From contig DASVQN010000053.1 in NCBI GenBank assembly GCA_036389155.1, forward strand, positions 1 to 64,000: a stretch of 64,000 nucleotides of DNA, in the 5' to 3' direction. Below the pieces are notes generated by a model. That model was given only the letters and a program-made list of their open reading frames with translations, was not told the DNA's origin and did no database searches. Position 1 is the stretch's first letter. Each line of letters opens with the position of its first letter. Source of the stretch: CADCVT01 sp036389155. GTDB lineage: Bacteria > Actinomycetota > Thermoleophilia > Solirubrobacterales > Solirubrobacteraceae. A program made the position numbers and the translations under genes. Below are positions 8,553 through 17,061 of the stretch, piece by piece.

Positions 8553-9483
8553 TGCGGGTGACGAGCTCGCCGAGGACCGTCTCGGCCTCGTCGTTCGGCA
8601 CCTGGCAGGTGCCCGCCGCCTCGTGGCCGCCGCCGCCGTAGGCGAGCATCAGCGCGCCGACGTCGACGGGCGACGTGCGGTCGAGGATCGACTTGCCCAC
8701 CGCGTACACCGTGTTCTGCTGCTTGAGGCCCCAGAGCACGTGCATCGAGACCCGGCACTGGGGGAACAGCGCGTAGATCATGAAGCGGTTGGTCGGGTGG
8801 ATGACGTCCTCGTCGCGGAGGTCGAGCACCACGACGTCGCCGTGCACCCGGGCGCGGCGGCGGATCTGCTCGATCGCCTGCTCGGAGTGCAGCCGGTAGA
8901 GCGCGACGCGCTCGGCGACGTCCGGCGTGCAGAGGATCTCCTCGGCCGTCAGCTCGGTGCAGGCGTCGATCAGCTGCATCATGAGCTGGTAGTTGGAGAT
9001 GCGGAAGTCGCGGAAGCGGCCCAGGCCCGTGCGCGGATCCATGAGGAAGCTGAGGAGGATCCAGCCCGTCGGGTCGAGGATCTCGGCCTCGCTGAAGTCC
9101 GCGGAGTCGGCCTTGTCGACGGCCCACAGCAGCTCGGTCCACGGCCAGCCGCCGAAGCGCGAGTCGCCGCCGAAGTAGTCGTAGACCACGCGCGCGGCCG
9201 AGCGGGCGGCCGGGTCGATGACGTGGTTGCCCGGGCGCTTGCCCCGCAGCCGCTCGACCTCGCTGTCGTGGTGGTCGAAGGCGAGGTGGACGCCCTCGTT
9301 GTACGGGAGGTTCGTGGTGATGTCCGTCGCCAGGAGCTCGACCTTGCCGTCCTGCATGTCCTTGGGGTGGACGAAGAGGATGTCCTCGAGCATCCCGAGC
9401 TTCTTGAGCAGCGCAGCGCAGATCAGGCCGTCGAAATCGGAACGGGTGACGAGACGGTGACGCGTCGCGGTGTCGGTGGCCAT
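8536..9483 (-). CDS. DHH-family phosphoesterase (exopolyphosphatase / nanoRNase-like)
   Basis: The 315-aa protein shows the DHH superfamily motifs in order: the RSDFDGLICAAL motif near residue 14, a central Asp in the LATDIT region, FDHHDSE (the DHH signature) near residue 70, and the C-terminal DHHA1 motif AYGGGGHEAAGTCQVP. Members hydrolyse short RNAs, cyclic dinucleotides, pAp or polyphosphate using Mn; which one cannot be decided here. No CBS or GGDEF-like fusion is present. ATG start. It is followed 3' by a convergent overlap with the EEP-family gene. Confidence 0.85.
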   Translation of the reverse strand: MATDTATRHRLVTRSDFDGLICAALLKKLGMLEDILFVHPKDMQDGKVELLATDITTNLPYNEGVHLAFDHHDSEVERLRGKRPGNHVIDPAARSAARVVYDYFGGDSRFGGWPWTELLWAVDKADSADFSEAEILDPTGWILLSFLMDPRTGLGRFRDFRISNYQLMMQLIDACTELTAEEILCTPDVAERVALYRLHSEQAIEQIRRRARVHGDVVVLDLRDEDVIHPTNRFMIYALFPQCRVSMHVLWGLKQQNTVYAVGKSILDRTSPVDVGALMLAYGGGGHEAAGTCQVPNDEAETVLGELVTRINRGG

Positions 9484-9543
9484 GGTCTGGAAGGTCGGCA
9501 GGTCCCCGCGAACCCTTAGCGCCGGCCCGCCACCGTGGACCCG

Positions 9544-10317
9544 TCAGCCGAAGTGCGGGATTCCGGTCTCCTGTGTCGACGCCTCGGCGTAGAGGCGGCG
9601 CGGGATGCGTCCGGCGCCGCGCGCGGCGTGGCCCGCCTCGACCGCGAGGCGGATCGCGTGGGCCATCCGGACCGGGTCCTCGGCGCGGGAGATCGCGCTC
9701 GCGGTGAGGATCGCGTCGCAGCCGAGCTCCATCGCGAGGGCGGCGTCCGAGGCGGTGCCGACGCCGGCGTCGAGGATTACGGGGACGCCCGCGTGCTCGA
9801 CGATGAGCGCGAGGTTGTACGGGTTGCGGATGCCCATGCCGCTGCCGATGGGCGAGCCGAGCGGCATGACCGCCGCGCAGCCCACGTCCTCGAGGCGCTT
9901 GGCCAGGATCGGGTCGTCGTTCGTGTAGGGCAGGACGGTGAAGCCGTCATCGACCAGCTCCTCGGCGGCGAGCAGCAGCTCGGGCGCGTCCGGCAGCAGC
10001 GTGCGCTCGTCGCCGATGACCTCGAGCTTGACCCAGTCGGTCTCCAGCGCCTCGCGGGCGAGCTTCGCGGTGAGGACCGCGTCGCGGGCGGTGAAGCAAC
10101 CGGCGGTGTTCGGGAGCAGCTGCACGCCCGCGTCGTCGAGGACGCCGACCAGGCCCTCGCGGCTGCCGGCCTCGATGCGCCTGAGCGCGACCGTGACCAT
10201 CTCCGTCTTCGTCGCCTCGATCGCGGCCGCGAGGACGTCGAGGCTGGGGAAGCCGCCGGTGCCGAGGATGAGGCGGCTCCCGAACTGCCTCTCGGCGATC
10301 CTCAGGGTCTCACCCAC
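9544..10317 (-). CDS. thiG: Thiazole synthase
   Basis: ThiG condenses DXP, dehydroglycine and ThiS-thiocarboxylate sulfur into the thiazole phosphate of thiamine. The 257-aa product has family-typical blocks: FGSRLILGTGGFPS at the N-terminus with the Schiff-base Lys in the following strand, LLPNTAGCFTA, WVKLEVIGD, MPLGSPIGSG and VPVILDAGVGTASDA. The GTG start lies inside the 3' end of thiS (8-nt overlap), so translation is probably coupled. It is the last gene of the thiO-thiS-thiG operon under the TPP riboswitch. Confidence 0.95.
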   Translation of the reverse strand: MGETLRIAERQFGSRLILGTGGFPSLDVLAAAIEATKTEMVTVALRRIEAGSREGLVGVLDDAGVQLLPNTAGCFTARDAVLTAKLAREALETDWVKLEVIGDERTLLPDAPELLLAAEELVDDGFTVLPYTNDDPILAKRLEDVGCAAVMPLGSPIGSGMGIRNPYNLALIVEHAGVPVILDAGVGTASDAALAMELGCDAILTASAISRAEDPVRMAHAIRLAVEAGHAARGAGRIPRRLYAEASTQETGIPHFG

Positions 10318-10504
10318 CCTGCACCGCCGTCACGACCTCGACGGCCGCGCCGTCGCCCAGCACCGTCCGCTCCCACGCGCCGCGCGGCACGACCTCCGCG
10401 TCGACCGCCACCGCGACGCCGCGATCCGGCACCTCCATCCGCGCGAGCAGCTCCGCGATCGTCAGCCCCTCGCCGTCCGACGGGGCGCCGTTCAGCGTGA
10501 TCAC
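10310..10504 (-). CDS. thiS: Sulfur carrier protein ThiS
   Basis: A 64-aa ubiquitin-like sulfur carrier ending in the obligatory Gly-Gly (TAVQGG), whose terminal carboxylate is adenylated and thiocarboxylated before sulfur transfer to the thiazole. The start reads VITLNGAP, as in other ThiS proteins. The GTG start overlaps the TGA of thiO in GTGA (4 nt), and the 3' end overlaps thiG. No thiF gene is present in the window, so the activating enzyme must be encoded elsewhere. Confidence 0.93.
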   Translation of the reverse strand: MITLNGAPSDGEGLTIAELLARMEVPDRGVAVAVDAEVVPRGAWERTVLGDGAAVEVVTAVQGG

Positions 10505-11535
10505 GCGGGCACCGCCCCACTCGTCACGTCGCGCCGCGAAGCGGTGGGGGCGAGCATCGCCGCGACCCGCTCGGCCGTCACCGGCGCGAGGAGCACGCCG
10601 TTGCGGAAGTGGCCGGTCGCGACGATCGTGCGCCCGCGCTGCTCCACGATGGGGAGGTTGTCGGGCGTCCCGGGCCGCAGGCCCGCCCCGGTCTCCTCGA
10701 CGACGAGCTCCGAGATGCCCGGCAGGATCTCCGTCGCGTCGCGCAGCAGCTCGTACAGGCCGCCGGCGGTGACGGTCGTGTCGAACCCGCGCTCCTCCAC
10801 GGTCGCACCGAGGACGTAGCGGCCGTCGCCGCGCGGCACGAGGTAGCCGCCGGGGAAGCGGACGACGCGATCCACGAGGCCGGGGCCGCTCGGGTCGCGG
10901 AGGCGGAGGATCTGGCCCTTCACGGGCCGCACGGGGACGTCGGCGAGCGCGGCCGACCATGCGCCGGCGGCGACGACGACCGTTTCCCCCTCCACATCCC
11001 GGAGCGCGCGCACGTCGACCCCCTCGCGCACCTCCACGCGGGCGGCGAGCGCGGCGACGACCTCGCGCGGATCGACCGCGAGGTCGTCGGGGACGTGGAG
11101 GGCCAGCCTGACGGTGGGAGCCAGCGCGGGCTCGAGCCGCCGCGCGGCGCTGGGCAGCAGCCGCTCGACGCGCAGCCCGAGCCGCTCGCGGAAGGCGCGC
11201 TCGCGGTCGAGCGCCTCGGCCTCGTCGCGGTCGCGCGCGACGATCAGCGTCCCGGCGGTGTGGAGCGGGACGCCGAGCTCGCGCGCGAACGCGGGCCACG
11301 CCGCCGCCGCCTCGAGCCCGTCGTCGAGCAGCTCGGCGTGCCCGACCTCGGCCTCGCTGACCGGCGCCAGCATCCCGGCGGCGACGCTCGACGCGCCGGC
11401 GCCGGCGACGTCCCGCTCGAGGACGACGACGCGCAGGCCCTGCTGCTGCGCGCGGTACGCGATCGCGAGGCCGACGATCCCGCCGCCGACGACCGCGACG
11501 TCGGCCTCCCCTTCCCTGCGCTGCGGACTGCCCAA
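10501..11535 (-). CDS. thiO: Glycine oxidase ThiO
   Basis: This FAD-dependent oxidase converts glycine to dehydroglycine for thiazole formation. The product is 344 aa from a TTG start. The FAD dinucleotide motif (DVAVVGGGIVGLA) begins near residue 12, ASSVAAGMLAP follows, and the C-terminal FAD-binding segment reads TGAGLRPGTPDNLP ... ATGHFRNGVLLAP. I chose TTG 11535 because the in-frame ATG at 11556 lies inside the conserved 3' core of the TPP aptamer, while TTG follows AAGGGAG by 5 nt, a good Shine-Dalgarno. First gene of thiO-thiS-thiG. Confidence 0.92.
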   Translation of the reverse strand: MGSPQRREGEADVAVVGGGIVGLAIAYRAQQQGLRVVVLERDVAGAGASSVAAGMLAPVSEAEVGHAELLDDGLEAAAAWPAFARELGVPLHTAGTLIVARDRDEAEALDRERAFRERLGLRVERLLPSAARRLEPALAPTVRLALHVPDDLAVDPREVVAALAARVEVREGVDVRALRDVEGETVVVAAGAWSAALADVPVRPVKGQILRLRDPSGPGLVDRVVRFPGGYLVPRGDGRYVLGATVEERGFDTTVTAGGLYELLRDATEILPGISELVVEETGAGLRPGTPDNLPIVEQRGRTIVATGHFRNGVLLAPVTAERVAAMLAPTASRRDVTSGAVPA

Positions 11536-11540
11536 GACTG

Positions 11541-11622
11541 CTCCCTTCGCCGGCATGATCCGGATCAGGTCGTGACGGTCGGCGTGACGCCCTCTCAGCC
11601 CGCGGTCGCGGGCTCCCGTGTC
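11541..11622 (-). promoter_or_regulatory. TPP (THI-box) riboswitch
   Basis: Read on the minus strand, the segment contains ACACGGGAGCCC, a GCCCGC/GCGGGC hairpin, the CTGAGAGG box, then GACCTGATCCGGATCATGCC and GGCGAAGGGAG, which are the diagnostic conserved blocks of the thiamine pyrophosphate aptamer. The 3' AAGGGAG doubles as the apparent ribosome binding site for thiO. This implies translational control by direct occlusion of the Shine-Dalgarno when TPP is bound. Confidence 0.93.
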
Positions 11623-11628
11623 ACCCTG

Positions 11629-12255
11629 ATGGTAGTGCGGAATCTGCAAGACGCCCGGCTGTACTTCGTCTCCGGCGCCAGCCCCGGCGGGCGGCCGCTC
11701 GCCGACGTCCTCGCGCCGGCGCTCGCGAACGGCGTCGACGTGTTCCAGCTGCGCGAGAAGGACGCGCCCGACGAGCAGATCGTCGCCGCGGCGCAGGTCG
11801 CGCGGGCGCTGTGCCGCGACGCCGGTGCCCTCTTCGTGCTGAACGACCGCCCGGACCTCGTCGAGGCCGCGGGCGCCGACGGGGTCCACGTCGGCCAGGA
11901 CGACACGCCCGTCGAGGAGGCGCGCGCCGTCGTCGGCGACCGCATCGTCGGCCTCTCGACGCACTCCGAGGAGCAGGCCGACGCGGCGGACGGCGTCGAC
12001 TACTTCGCCGTCGGCCCGGTCCACGCGACGCCGACGAAGCAGGGGCGGCCCGCGATCGGGCTCGACCCCGTCCGGCACGCCGCGCGCACCGCGACGGTCC
12101 CGTGGTTCGCGATCGGCGGCATCGACGGCGACACCCTGCCGGCCGTGCTCGACGCCGGCGCGCGGAGGGTCGTCGTGGTGCGCGCGATCGCGGAGGCGCG
12201 CGACCCGGGCGCCGCCGCGCGGGAGCTCAGGGAGGCGCTCGATGGGACGGCGTAG
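11629..12255 (+). CDS. thiE: Thiamine-phosphate synthase
   Basis: ThiE joins HMP-pyrophosphate and thiazole phosphate to give thiamine phosphate. The 208-aa TIM-barrel shows VFQLREKDAP, FVLNDRPDLVEAAGADGVHVGQDD, VGLSTHS, YFAVGPVHATPTK and WFAIGGID, all family hallmarks. The ATG at 11629 is 7 nt beyond the 5' edge of the TPP riboswitch on the other strand, so any thiE leader or promoter must lie in DNA that encodes the aptamer. No riboswitch is seen in thiE's own orientation. The 3' end overlaps the next gene by 14 nt. Confidence 0.95.
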   Translation: MVVRNLQDARLYFVSGASPGGRPLADVLAPALANGVDVFQLREKDAPDEQIVAAAQVARALCRDAGALFVLNDRPDLVEAAGADGVHVGQDDTPVEEARAVVGDRIVGLSTHSEEQADAADGVDYFAVGPVHATPTKQGRPAIGLDPVRHAARTATVPWFAIGGIDGDTLPAVLDAGARRVVVVRAIAEARDPGAAARELREALDGTA

Positions 12256-12784
12256 CCGCAAGCGCCGGACGCCGGGCGGCGCCGAGGCGCCCGATGGGCC
12301 GCGCCGGACGCCGGACGGCGCCGGGGCGGCCGGCCGCCCCCCGCGCGTCCGGGGCGAGGCGCGCGACGAGCAGATCCGCGCCTCGCTCGAGCCGATCGAG
12401 CCCGGCGAGCGCCCGCAGGCGGTCACCATCGCGGCCGTCGTCGCCGCGCTGCTGGGCGTCGGCAACCTCGTGATGCTCGCCGCGGGCGTCCAGGTCCAGG
12501 ACAAGGACGCGCCCGTCGGCGGCACGATCCTGTTCGCCCTGATCATGTTCGGCGCCGCCGCCGGGATGTGGCGCGCGCGCTACTGGGCGGTGCTCGGCTT
12601 CCAGGCCCTCCTGGGGCTCACGCTCGTCATCGCCGGCGGCTCGCTGCTCGTCGCCTCCGACCTCGCTGCGGTCGCGCTCTGCGTCGCGATCCTGATCTTC
12701 GGCGGGTGGCTGTTCTGGAAGCTGATCCGGTCGCTCGCAAGGCTCCAGATGCCGGAGCGCCGCCCGCAGTCGAGCGACGTATAG
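12242..12784 (+). CDS. Four-helix integral membrane protein, unknown function
   Basis: The 180-aa protein has a basic, Pro/Gly-rich cytoplasmic N-terminus (about 60 residues with RRTPGG/RRTPDG repeats) followed by four hydrophobic segments near residues 62-82, 92-108, 114-135 and 139-155. There is a short charged tail. I recognise no catalytic motif. It overlaps the end of thiE by 14 nt, so it is probably co-transcribed with it, but no transporter family for thiamine is evident. Confidence 0.75.
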   Translation: MGRRSRKRRTPGGAEAPDGPRRTPDGAGAAGRPPRVRGEARDEQIRASLEPIEPGERPQAVTIAAVVAALLGVGNLVMLAAGVQVQDKDAPVGGTILFALIMFGAAAGMWRARYWAVLGFQALLGLTLVIAGGSLLVASDLAAVALCVAILIFGGWLFWKLIRSLARLQMPERRPQSSDV

Positions 12785-12785
12785 T
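12780..12785 (+). promoter_or_regulatory. -10 element TATAGT, leaderless lpd start
   Basis: TATAGT, close to the consensus TATAAT, ends 8 nt before the lpd ATG and overlaps the stop of the preceding gene. No Shine-Dalgarno is present in between. Confidence 0.55.
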
Positions 12786-12793
12786 CCGGGCGC

Positions 12794-14176
12794 ATGGCAG
12801 AGAGCTCCTACGACTGCGTCGTCATCGGCTCCGGCCCCGGCGGGTACGTCGCGGCGATCAGGGCGGCGCAACTGGGGCTGAACACGGCGGTCGTCGAGAA
12901 GGGCGAGGTCGGCGGACGCTGCCTCAACTACGCGTGCATCCCGGCGAAGGCGGTGCTGCGCTCGGCCGACATCCTCACCGAGATCCGCGAGGCCGGCGAC
13001 TTCGGCCTGAAGGTCGGCGACGCCGAGGTCGACTTCGGCGCGGTGAGCGAGCGCCGCAAGAAGGTCATCAAGACGCTGACCGGCGGCGTCTCGGGCCTCT
13101 TCAAGAAGAACAAGATCGACTACATCGAGGGCCACGGCTCGCTCACCGACGACGGCAACGTCAAGATCGGGGGCAACTTCGACGGGACGGAGATCCAGGC
13201 GGGCAAGGTCATCCTCGCCACCGGCTCGGTCCCCAAGCCGATTCCCGGCACGAAGTTCGGCGGCCGCGTCATCGGGACCGAGGGCGCGTGGGGCCTCGAG
13301 GAGCTGCCAGGCCGCATCGCGGTCGTCGGCGCCGGCGCCTCGGGCGTCGAGATCGCGTCGGCCTACGCGCGGCTCGGCAGCGAGGTCCTGCTCTTCGAGG
13401 GCCTGGACCGGGTCGTCCCCACCGAGGACGCCGACATCTCCAAGCTCGTCGAGCGCGGGCTGAAGAAGCAGGGGATGAAGATCCACACGAAGACGTTCGT
13501 CGAGAACGTCGAGGCCGGCGACTCCTCCGTCACGTTCTCGTTCGGCGACGACAAGGGCGAGGTCGACTACCTCGTCATCGCCGCCGGCCGCGGGCCGGAC
13601 GTCGAGGGCCTCGGGCTCGACGAGGCGGGCATCAAGCTCGACGACAAGGGCCTGATCGCGGTCGACGGCGCGCTGCGCACCTCGAAGGAGAACGTGTACG
13701 CGATCGGCGACCTCGTCGCCGGCCCCGCCCTGGCCCACAAGGCCTCCGACGAGGGGATCATCGCCGCCGAGGACGCCGTCGGCAACGAGACGCACCCGAT
13801 CGTGCACGTCGACATCCCACGCGCCACGTTCTGCACGCCGAACGTCGGCTCGTTCGGCCTGACCGAGGCGCAGGCCAAGGAGGCCGGGCACGACGTCGTC
13901 GTCGGCAAGGTCCAGTACGGCGCGGTCGGCGGCGGCACGGTCTACGGCGACCGCACCGGCCTCGTGAAGATCGTCGGCGACAAGAAGTACGGCGAGCTGC
14001 TCGGCGGCCACATCGTCGGGACGCGGGCGACGGAGATGATCCAGGAGCTCGTCAACGTGAAGGCGATCGAGGGCGGCTACCCGGAGGTCGCGCGGATGGT
14101 CCACGGCCACCCGACGCTCTCCGAGGCCGTCATGGAAGCCGCCCGCGCCGCGGATGGCTGGCTCATCCACGGCTGA
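12794..14176 (+). CDS. lpdA: Dihydrolipoyl dehydrogenase (E3)
   Basis: This flavoprotein reoxidises dihydrolipoyl groups of E2 and passes electrons to NAD. The 460-aa protein has the FAD motif VIGSGPGGYVAAIRAAQLG at the N-terminus and the redox-active disulfide in GGRCLNYACIPAKA. The NAD motif is VVGAGASGVEIASAYARLG (about residue 176), followed by VYAIGDLV. The C-terminal dimer motif with the catalytic His-Glu is MVHGHPTLSEAVMEA. A TATAGT box 8 nt upstream suggests a leaderless mRNA. It precedes the PDH genes in the same orientation, so it most likely serves this PDH complex. Confidence 0.95.
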   Translation: MAESSYDCVVIGSGPGGYVAAIRAAQLGLNTAVVEKGEVGGRCLNYACIPAKAVLRSADILTEIREAGDFGLKVGDAEVDFGAVSERRKKVIKTLTGGVSGLFKKNKIDYIEGHGSLTDDGNVKIGGNFDGTEIQAGKVILATGSVPKPIPGTKFGGRVIGTEGAWGLEELPGRIAVVGAGASGVEIASAYARLGSEVLLFEGLDRVVPTEDADISKLVERGLKKQGMKIHTKTFVENVEAGDSSVTFSFGDDKGEVDYLVIAAGRGPDVEGLGLDEAGIKLDDKGLIAVDGALRTSKENVYAIGDLVAGPALAHKASDEGIIAAEDAVGNETHPIVHVDIPRATFCTPNVGSFGLTEAQAKEAGHDVVVGKVQYGAVGGGTVYGDRTGLVKIVGDKKYGELLGGHIVGTRATEMIQELVNVKAIEGGYPEVARMVHGHPTLSEAVMEAARAADGWLIHG

Positions 14177-14726
14177 CGGCCCGGCGTTCTACCTGGACCT
14201 CTCCTCGCCGGAGGCCTGGCTCAGCGCGGAGCGGATCCTCGCGCTCATGCCGGTCCCGTGCGAGTGGGTCCCGGTGCGCATGCCGTTCGACGGCGGCTTT
14301 CGCTGCGCGGAGGAGTCGGACATCTTCCGCATGGAGCTCGAGCGCACGGCGGCCGAGCGCGGGCTGCAGCCGGTGCGCTGGCCCGACCCGTTCCCGTTCG
14401 ACTCGGAGATCGCGCAGCTCGCCGCGACCTACGCGAAGGCTGGAGGCAAGACCGTCGCCTTCTGCCTCGCCGCGCTCCGGCAGGCCTACGCCGGCGGGCG
14501 GTCGCTCGCGGACCCCGAGAACGTGATGATCGCCGCGGCCGCGTGCGAGATCCACCCGCGCGCGCTGCTCAAGGCGATCGAGACCCGCTCGATCGCCCAG
14601 CGCCTCGACGAGGCGACGGCGGCCGCCCGCGAGCGAGGCGTGCGCGGAACCCCCGCGTTCTGGACCGGCGAGACGGTCCTGCACGGCGACGCCGCGCTCG
14701 ACCAGGCCGTCGCCCAACTCGCCTGA
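14154..14726 (+). CDS. DsbA-family / 2-hydroxychromene-2-carboxylate isomerase-like protein
   Basis: The 190-aa protein has the thioredoxin-fold-with-helical-insert layout of the kappa-GST/HCCA isomerase branch: AFYLDLSSPEAWLSAERI at the N-terminus (a Ser-Pro pair instead of CxxC), RWPDPFPFDSEIAQ mid-protein, and the cis-Pro segment RGVRGTPAFWTGETVLHGD near the C-terminus. It is therefore more likely a glutathione- or mycothiol-type transferase/isomerase than a disulfide oxidase. No signal peptide. It overlaps the 3' end of lpdA by 23 nt and lies inside the E3-E1-E2 gene row. Confidence 0.8.
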   Translation: MAGSSTADGPAFYLDLSSPEAWLSAERILALMPVPCEWVPVRMPFDGGFRCAEESDIFRMELERTAAERGLQPVRWPDPFPFDSEIAQLAATYAKAGGKTVAFCLAALRQAYAGGRSLADPENVMIAAAACEIHPRALLKAIETRSIAQRLDEATAAARERGVRGTPAFWTGETVLHGDAALDQAVAQLA

Positions 14727-14797
14727 CAGCCGCGTCCCGACCGGAGAGGATCGGGAGCCATGACCGCTCCCCGCGCGGTACTGTGCCCGAGGAGGAG

Positions 14798-16066
14798 ATG
14801 GCCACCCGCGCCGAGTCCAAGAAGAAGGACCAGAAGCAGCTCCCGGAGGCCGACGCCGCGCGCGACTGGCTGCGGAAGATGATGCTCATCCGCCGCTTCG
14901 AGGAGCGCGCGGGGCAGATGTACGCGAAGGCGAAGGTCGGCGGCTTCCTCCACCTGGCGATCGGGGAGGAGGCGACGATCGTCGGCGCCGTCGAGGCGCT
15001 GCGCGGCGACGACTACCTCATCTCGACCTACCGCTCGCACGGGCACGCGCTCGCGCGCGGGACCGACCCCAAGAACGTCATGGCCGAGCTGTTCGGCAAG
15101 GTCGACGGGACGTCGGGCGGGCGCGGCGGGTCGATGCACATCTTCGACGTCGGCCGGCGGTTCATGGGCGGCTACGGGATCGTCGGCGGCAACCTCCCGC
15201 TCGGCGCCGGGCTCGCGCTGGCCTCCGACTACAAGGGGACGGAGGACGTGACGCTGTGCGTCTTCGGCGACGGCGCCTCCAACCAGGGCACGTTCGGCGA
15301 GACGATGAACCTCGCGGCGCTGTGGAAGCTGCCGATCGTCTTCATGGTCACCAACAACCGCTTCGGGATGGGGACCGCGATCGACCGCCACTCGGCGGTC
15401 ACCGACCTGAAGGTCAAGGGCGAGTCGTTCGGCGTGCCGGGCGTCGAGTGCGACGGCATGGACGTGATGGACACCTACAAGGTCACGTGCGAGGCGATCG
15501 AGCGCGCGCGGTCCGAGCGCCAACCGATCCTCATCGAGGCCGAGACCTACCGCTTCCGCGGCCACTCCATGGCCGACCCCGAGGAGTACCGGACCAAGGA
15601 AGAGGTCGAGGAGTGGCGCAAGAAGGACCCGATCGAGATCTTCGCGAAGCGCCTCGTCGACGCCGGCGTCCTCGAGGACGGCGACCACCAGAAGCTCGAC
15701 GAGGAGGTCGTCGCCCAGATCGACGACGCCGTCCAGTTCGCCGACGGGTCGGACTTCCCGCCGCCCGAGTCGCTGTACGACGACATCTACGTCCTCGGCG
15801 GCCAGGTCAAGGGCTGGTACTCGGTCGACGAGCGCGGCGAGGGCGTCCACAAGGGCGAGGACGAGAAGGACATGGCCGGCAAGCTCGGCGCGCGCGCCGA
15901 GGGCCACGGGCAGACCGCGAAGGAGCTCGACAAGAAGGACGCCAGCGCGGACGACGACACGCCGGTCGAGGAGTCCGAGGACGACGAGCAGGGCGGGACC
16001 GATCGCGGCGACCTGCCGAAGGAGTCCGCCGACAGCGAGGGCGCCGACCAGAGCCCGGGTGGCTGA
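14798..16066 (+). CDS. pdhA: Pyruvate dehydrogenase E1 component, alpha subunit
   Basis: The TPP-dependent subunit decarboxylates pyruvate and reductively acetylates the lipoyl group of E2. The ATG at 14798 follows GAGGAG, giving 422 aa. Visible are the RRFEER start helix, the STYRSHGHALARG catalytic-His loop, the TPP/Mg motif GDGASNQGTFGETMN...NNRFG, and the YRFRGHSMADPEEYR phosphorylation-loop equivalent. After the catalytic domain the protein carries an unusual acidic, low-complexity tail of roughly 90 residues (ASADDDTPVEESEDDEQ region). The stop overlaps the pdhB start (TGATG). Confidence 0.93.
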   Translation: MATRAESKKKDQKQLPEADAARDWLRKMMLIRRFEERAGQMYAKAKVGGFLHLAIGEEATIVGAVEALRGDDYLISTYRSHGHALARGTDPKNVMAELFGKVDGTSGGRGGSMHIFDVGRRFMGGYGIVGGNLPLGAGLALASDYKGTEDVTLCVFGDGASNQGTFGETMNLAALWKLPIVFMVTNNRFGMGTAIDRHSAVTDLKVKGESFGVPGVECDGMDVMDTYKVTCEAIERARSERQPILIEAETYRFRGHSMADPEEYRTKEEVEEWRKKDPIEIFAKRLVDAGVLEDGDHQKLDEEVVAQIDDAVQFADGSDFPPPESLYDDIYVLGGQVKGWYSVDERGEGVHKGEDEKDMAGKLGARAEGHGQTAKELDKKDASADDDTPVEESEDDEQGGTDRGDLPKESADSEGADQSPGG

Positions 16067-17052
16067 TGGCGGTCATGCGCTACCGGGAGGCCCTGAACGC
16101 GGCGCTCCGCGAGGAGATGCAGCGCGACGAGGACGTCTTCCTCATGGGCGAGGACATCGGCGTCTTCAACGGGGCGTTCAAGGTCACGGCCGGGCTGCTC
16201 GAGGAGTTCGGCGACAAGCGGGTGCGCGACACCCCGATCTCCGAGAACACGATCGTCGGCATGGGCGTCGGCGCGGCGATGGGCGGGCTGCGCCCCGTCG
16301 TCGAGCTGATGACGATCAACTTCTCGCTGCTCGCGATGGACCAGATCGTCAACCACGCCGCGACGATCCACTACATGTTCGGCGGGCAGGTGCGCGTCCC
16401 CCTGGTCGTGCGGATGCCGCAGGGCGCCGGCCACCAGCTCGGGCCGACGCACTCGCACTCGTGGGAGGCGCTGTACCTGCACGTCCCCGGGCTGCTCGTC
16501 GCGGTGCCGTCCACGGCCGAGGACGCCAAGGGGCTGCTGAAGGCGGCGATCCGCGACGACAACCCCGTGATCTTCATCGAGCACGAGTACCTCTACGGCC
16601 AGCGCGGCGACGTGCCGGACGACGAGGACTTCGTGACGGACTTCGGCCAGGCGGCGATCCGCCGCGAGGGCGACGACGTGACGATCATCGGGATCTCGCG
16701 CATGGCGCTCACCGCGCAGAAGGCGGCGGAGCAGCTCGCGTCAGAGCACGAGATCGAGGCGGAGGTCATCGACCCGCGCACGCTGCGCCCGCTCGACCTC
16801 GACACGATCGTCAAGTCGGTCGAGAAGACGAACCGCGCGGTGATCGTCGAGGAGGGCTGGCCGCACGGCGGCGTCGGCGCGAACCTCGCCGCGCTCATCC
16901 AGGAGCAGGCGTTCGACCACCTCGACGCGCCCGTCGCGCGGGTGACCGGGGCCGACCTGCCGATGCCGTACTCCAAGCCGCTCGAGCAGATCGCGTTCCC
17001 GCACGAGCCGCAGATCATCGAAGCCGTCCTGGCCACGTTCCGGGATCTCTGA
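16066..17052 (+). CDS. pdhB: Pyruvate dehydrogenase E1 component, beta subunit
   Basis: The 328-aa partner of E1alpha completes the TPP active site and docks on E2. Recognisable blocks are FLMGEDIGVFNGAFKVT, RVRDTPISE, RMPQGAGHQLGPTHSHSWEA, FIEHEYLYG, DPRTLRPLDLDT and VEEGWPHGGVGANLAA. The ATG at 16066 shares its A with the pdhA TGA, a classic translational coupling. The open frame continues upstream, but only inside pdhA. E2 follows after 9 nt. Confidence 0.95.
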   Translation: MAVMRYREALNAALREEMQRDEDVFLMGEDIGVFNGAFKVTAGLLEEFGDKRVRDTPISENTIVGMGVGAAMGGLRPVVELMTINFSLLAMDQIVNHAATIHYMFGGQVRVPLVVRMPQGAGHQLGPTHSHSWEALYLHVPGLLVAVPSTAEDAKGLLKAAIRDDNPVIFIEHEYLYGQRGDVPDDEDFVTDFGQAAIRREGDDVTIIGISRMALTAQKAAEQLASEHEIEAEVIDPRTLRPLDLDTIVKSVEKTNRAVIVEEGWPHGGVGANLAALIQEQAFDHLDAPVARVTGADLPMPYSKPLEQIAFPHEPQIIEAVLATFRDL

Positions 17053-17061
17053 GGAGGCGAC

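Noticed and set aside
11554..11556. ATG as the start of thiO
   Set aside because: It lies in the conserved 3' core of the TPP aptamer and would leave the AAGGGAG ribosome site inside the gene; TTG 11535 fits better.
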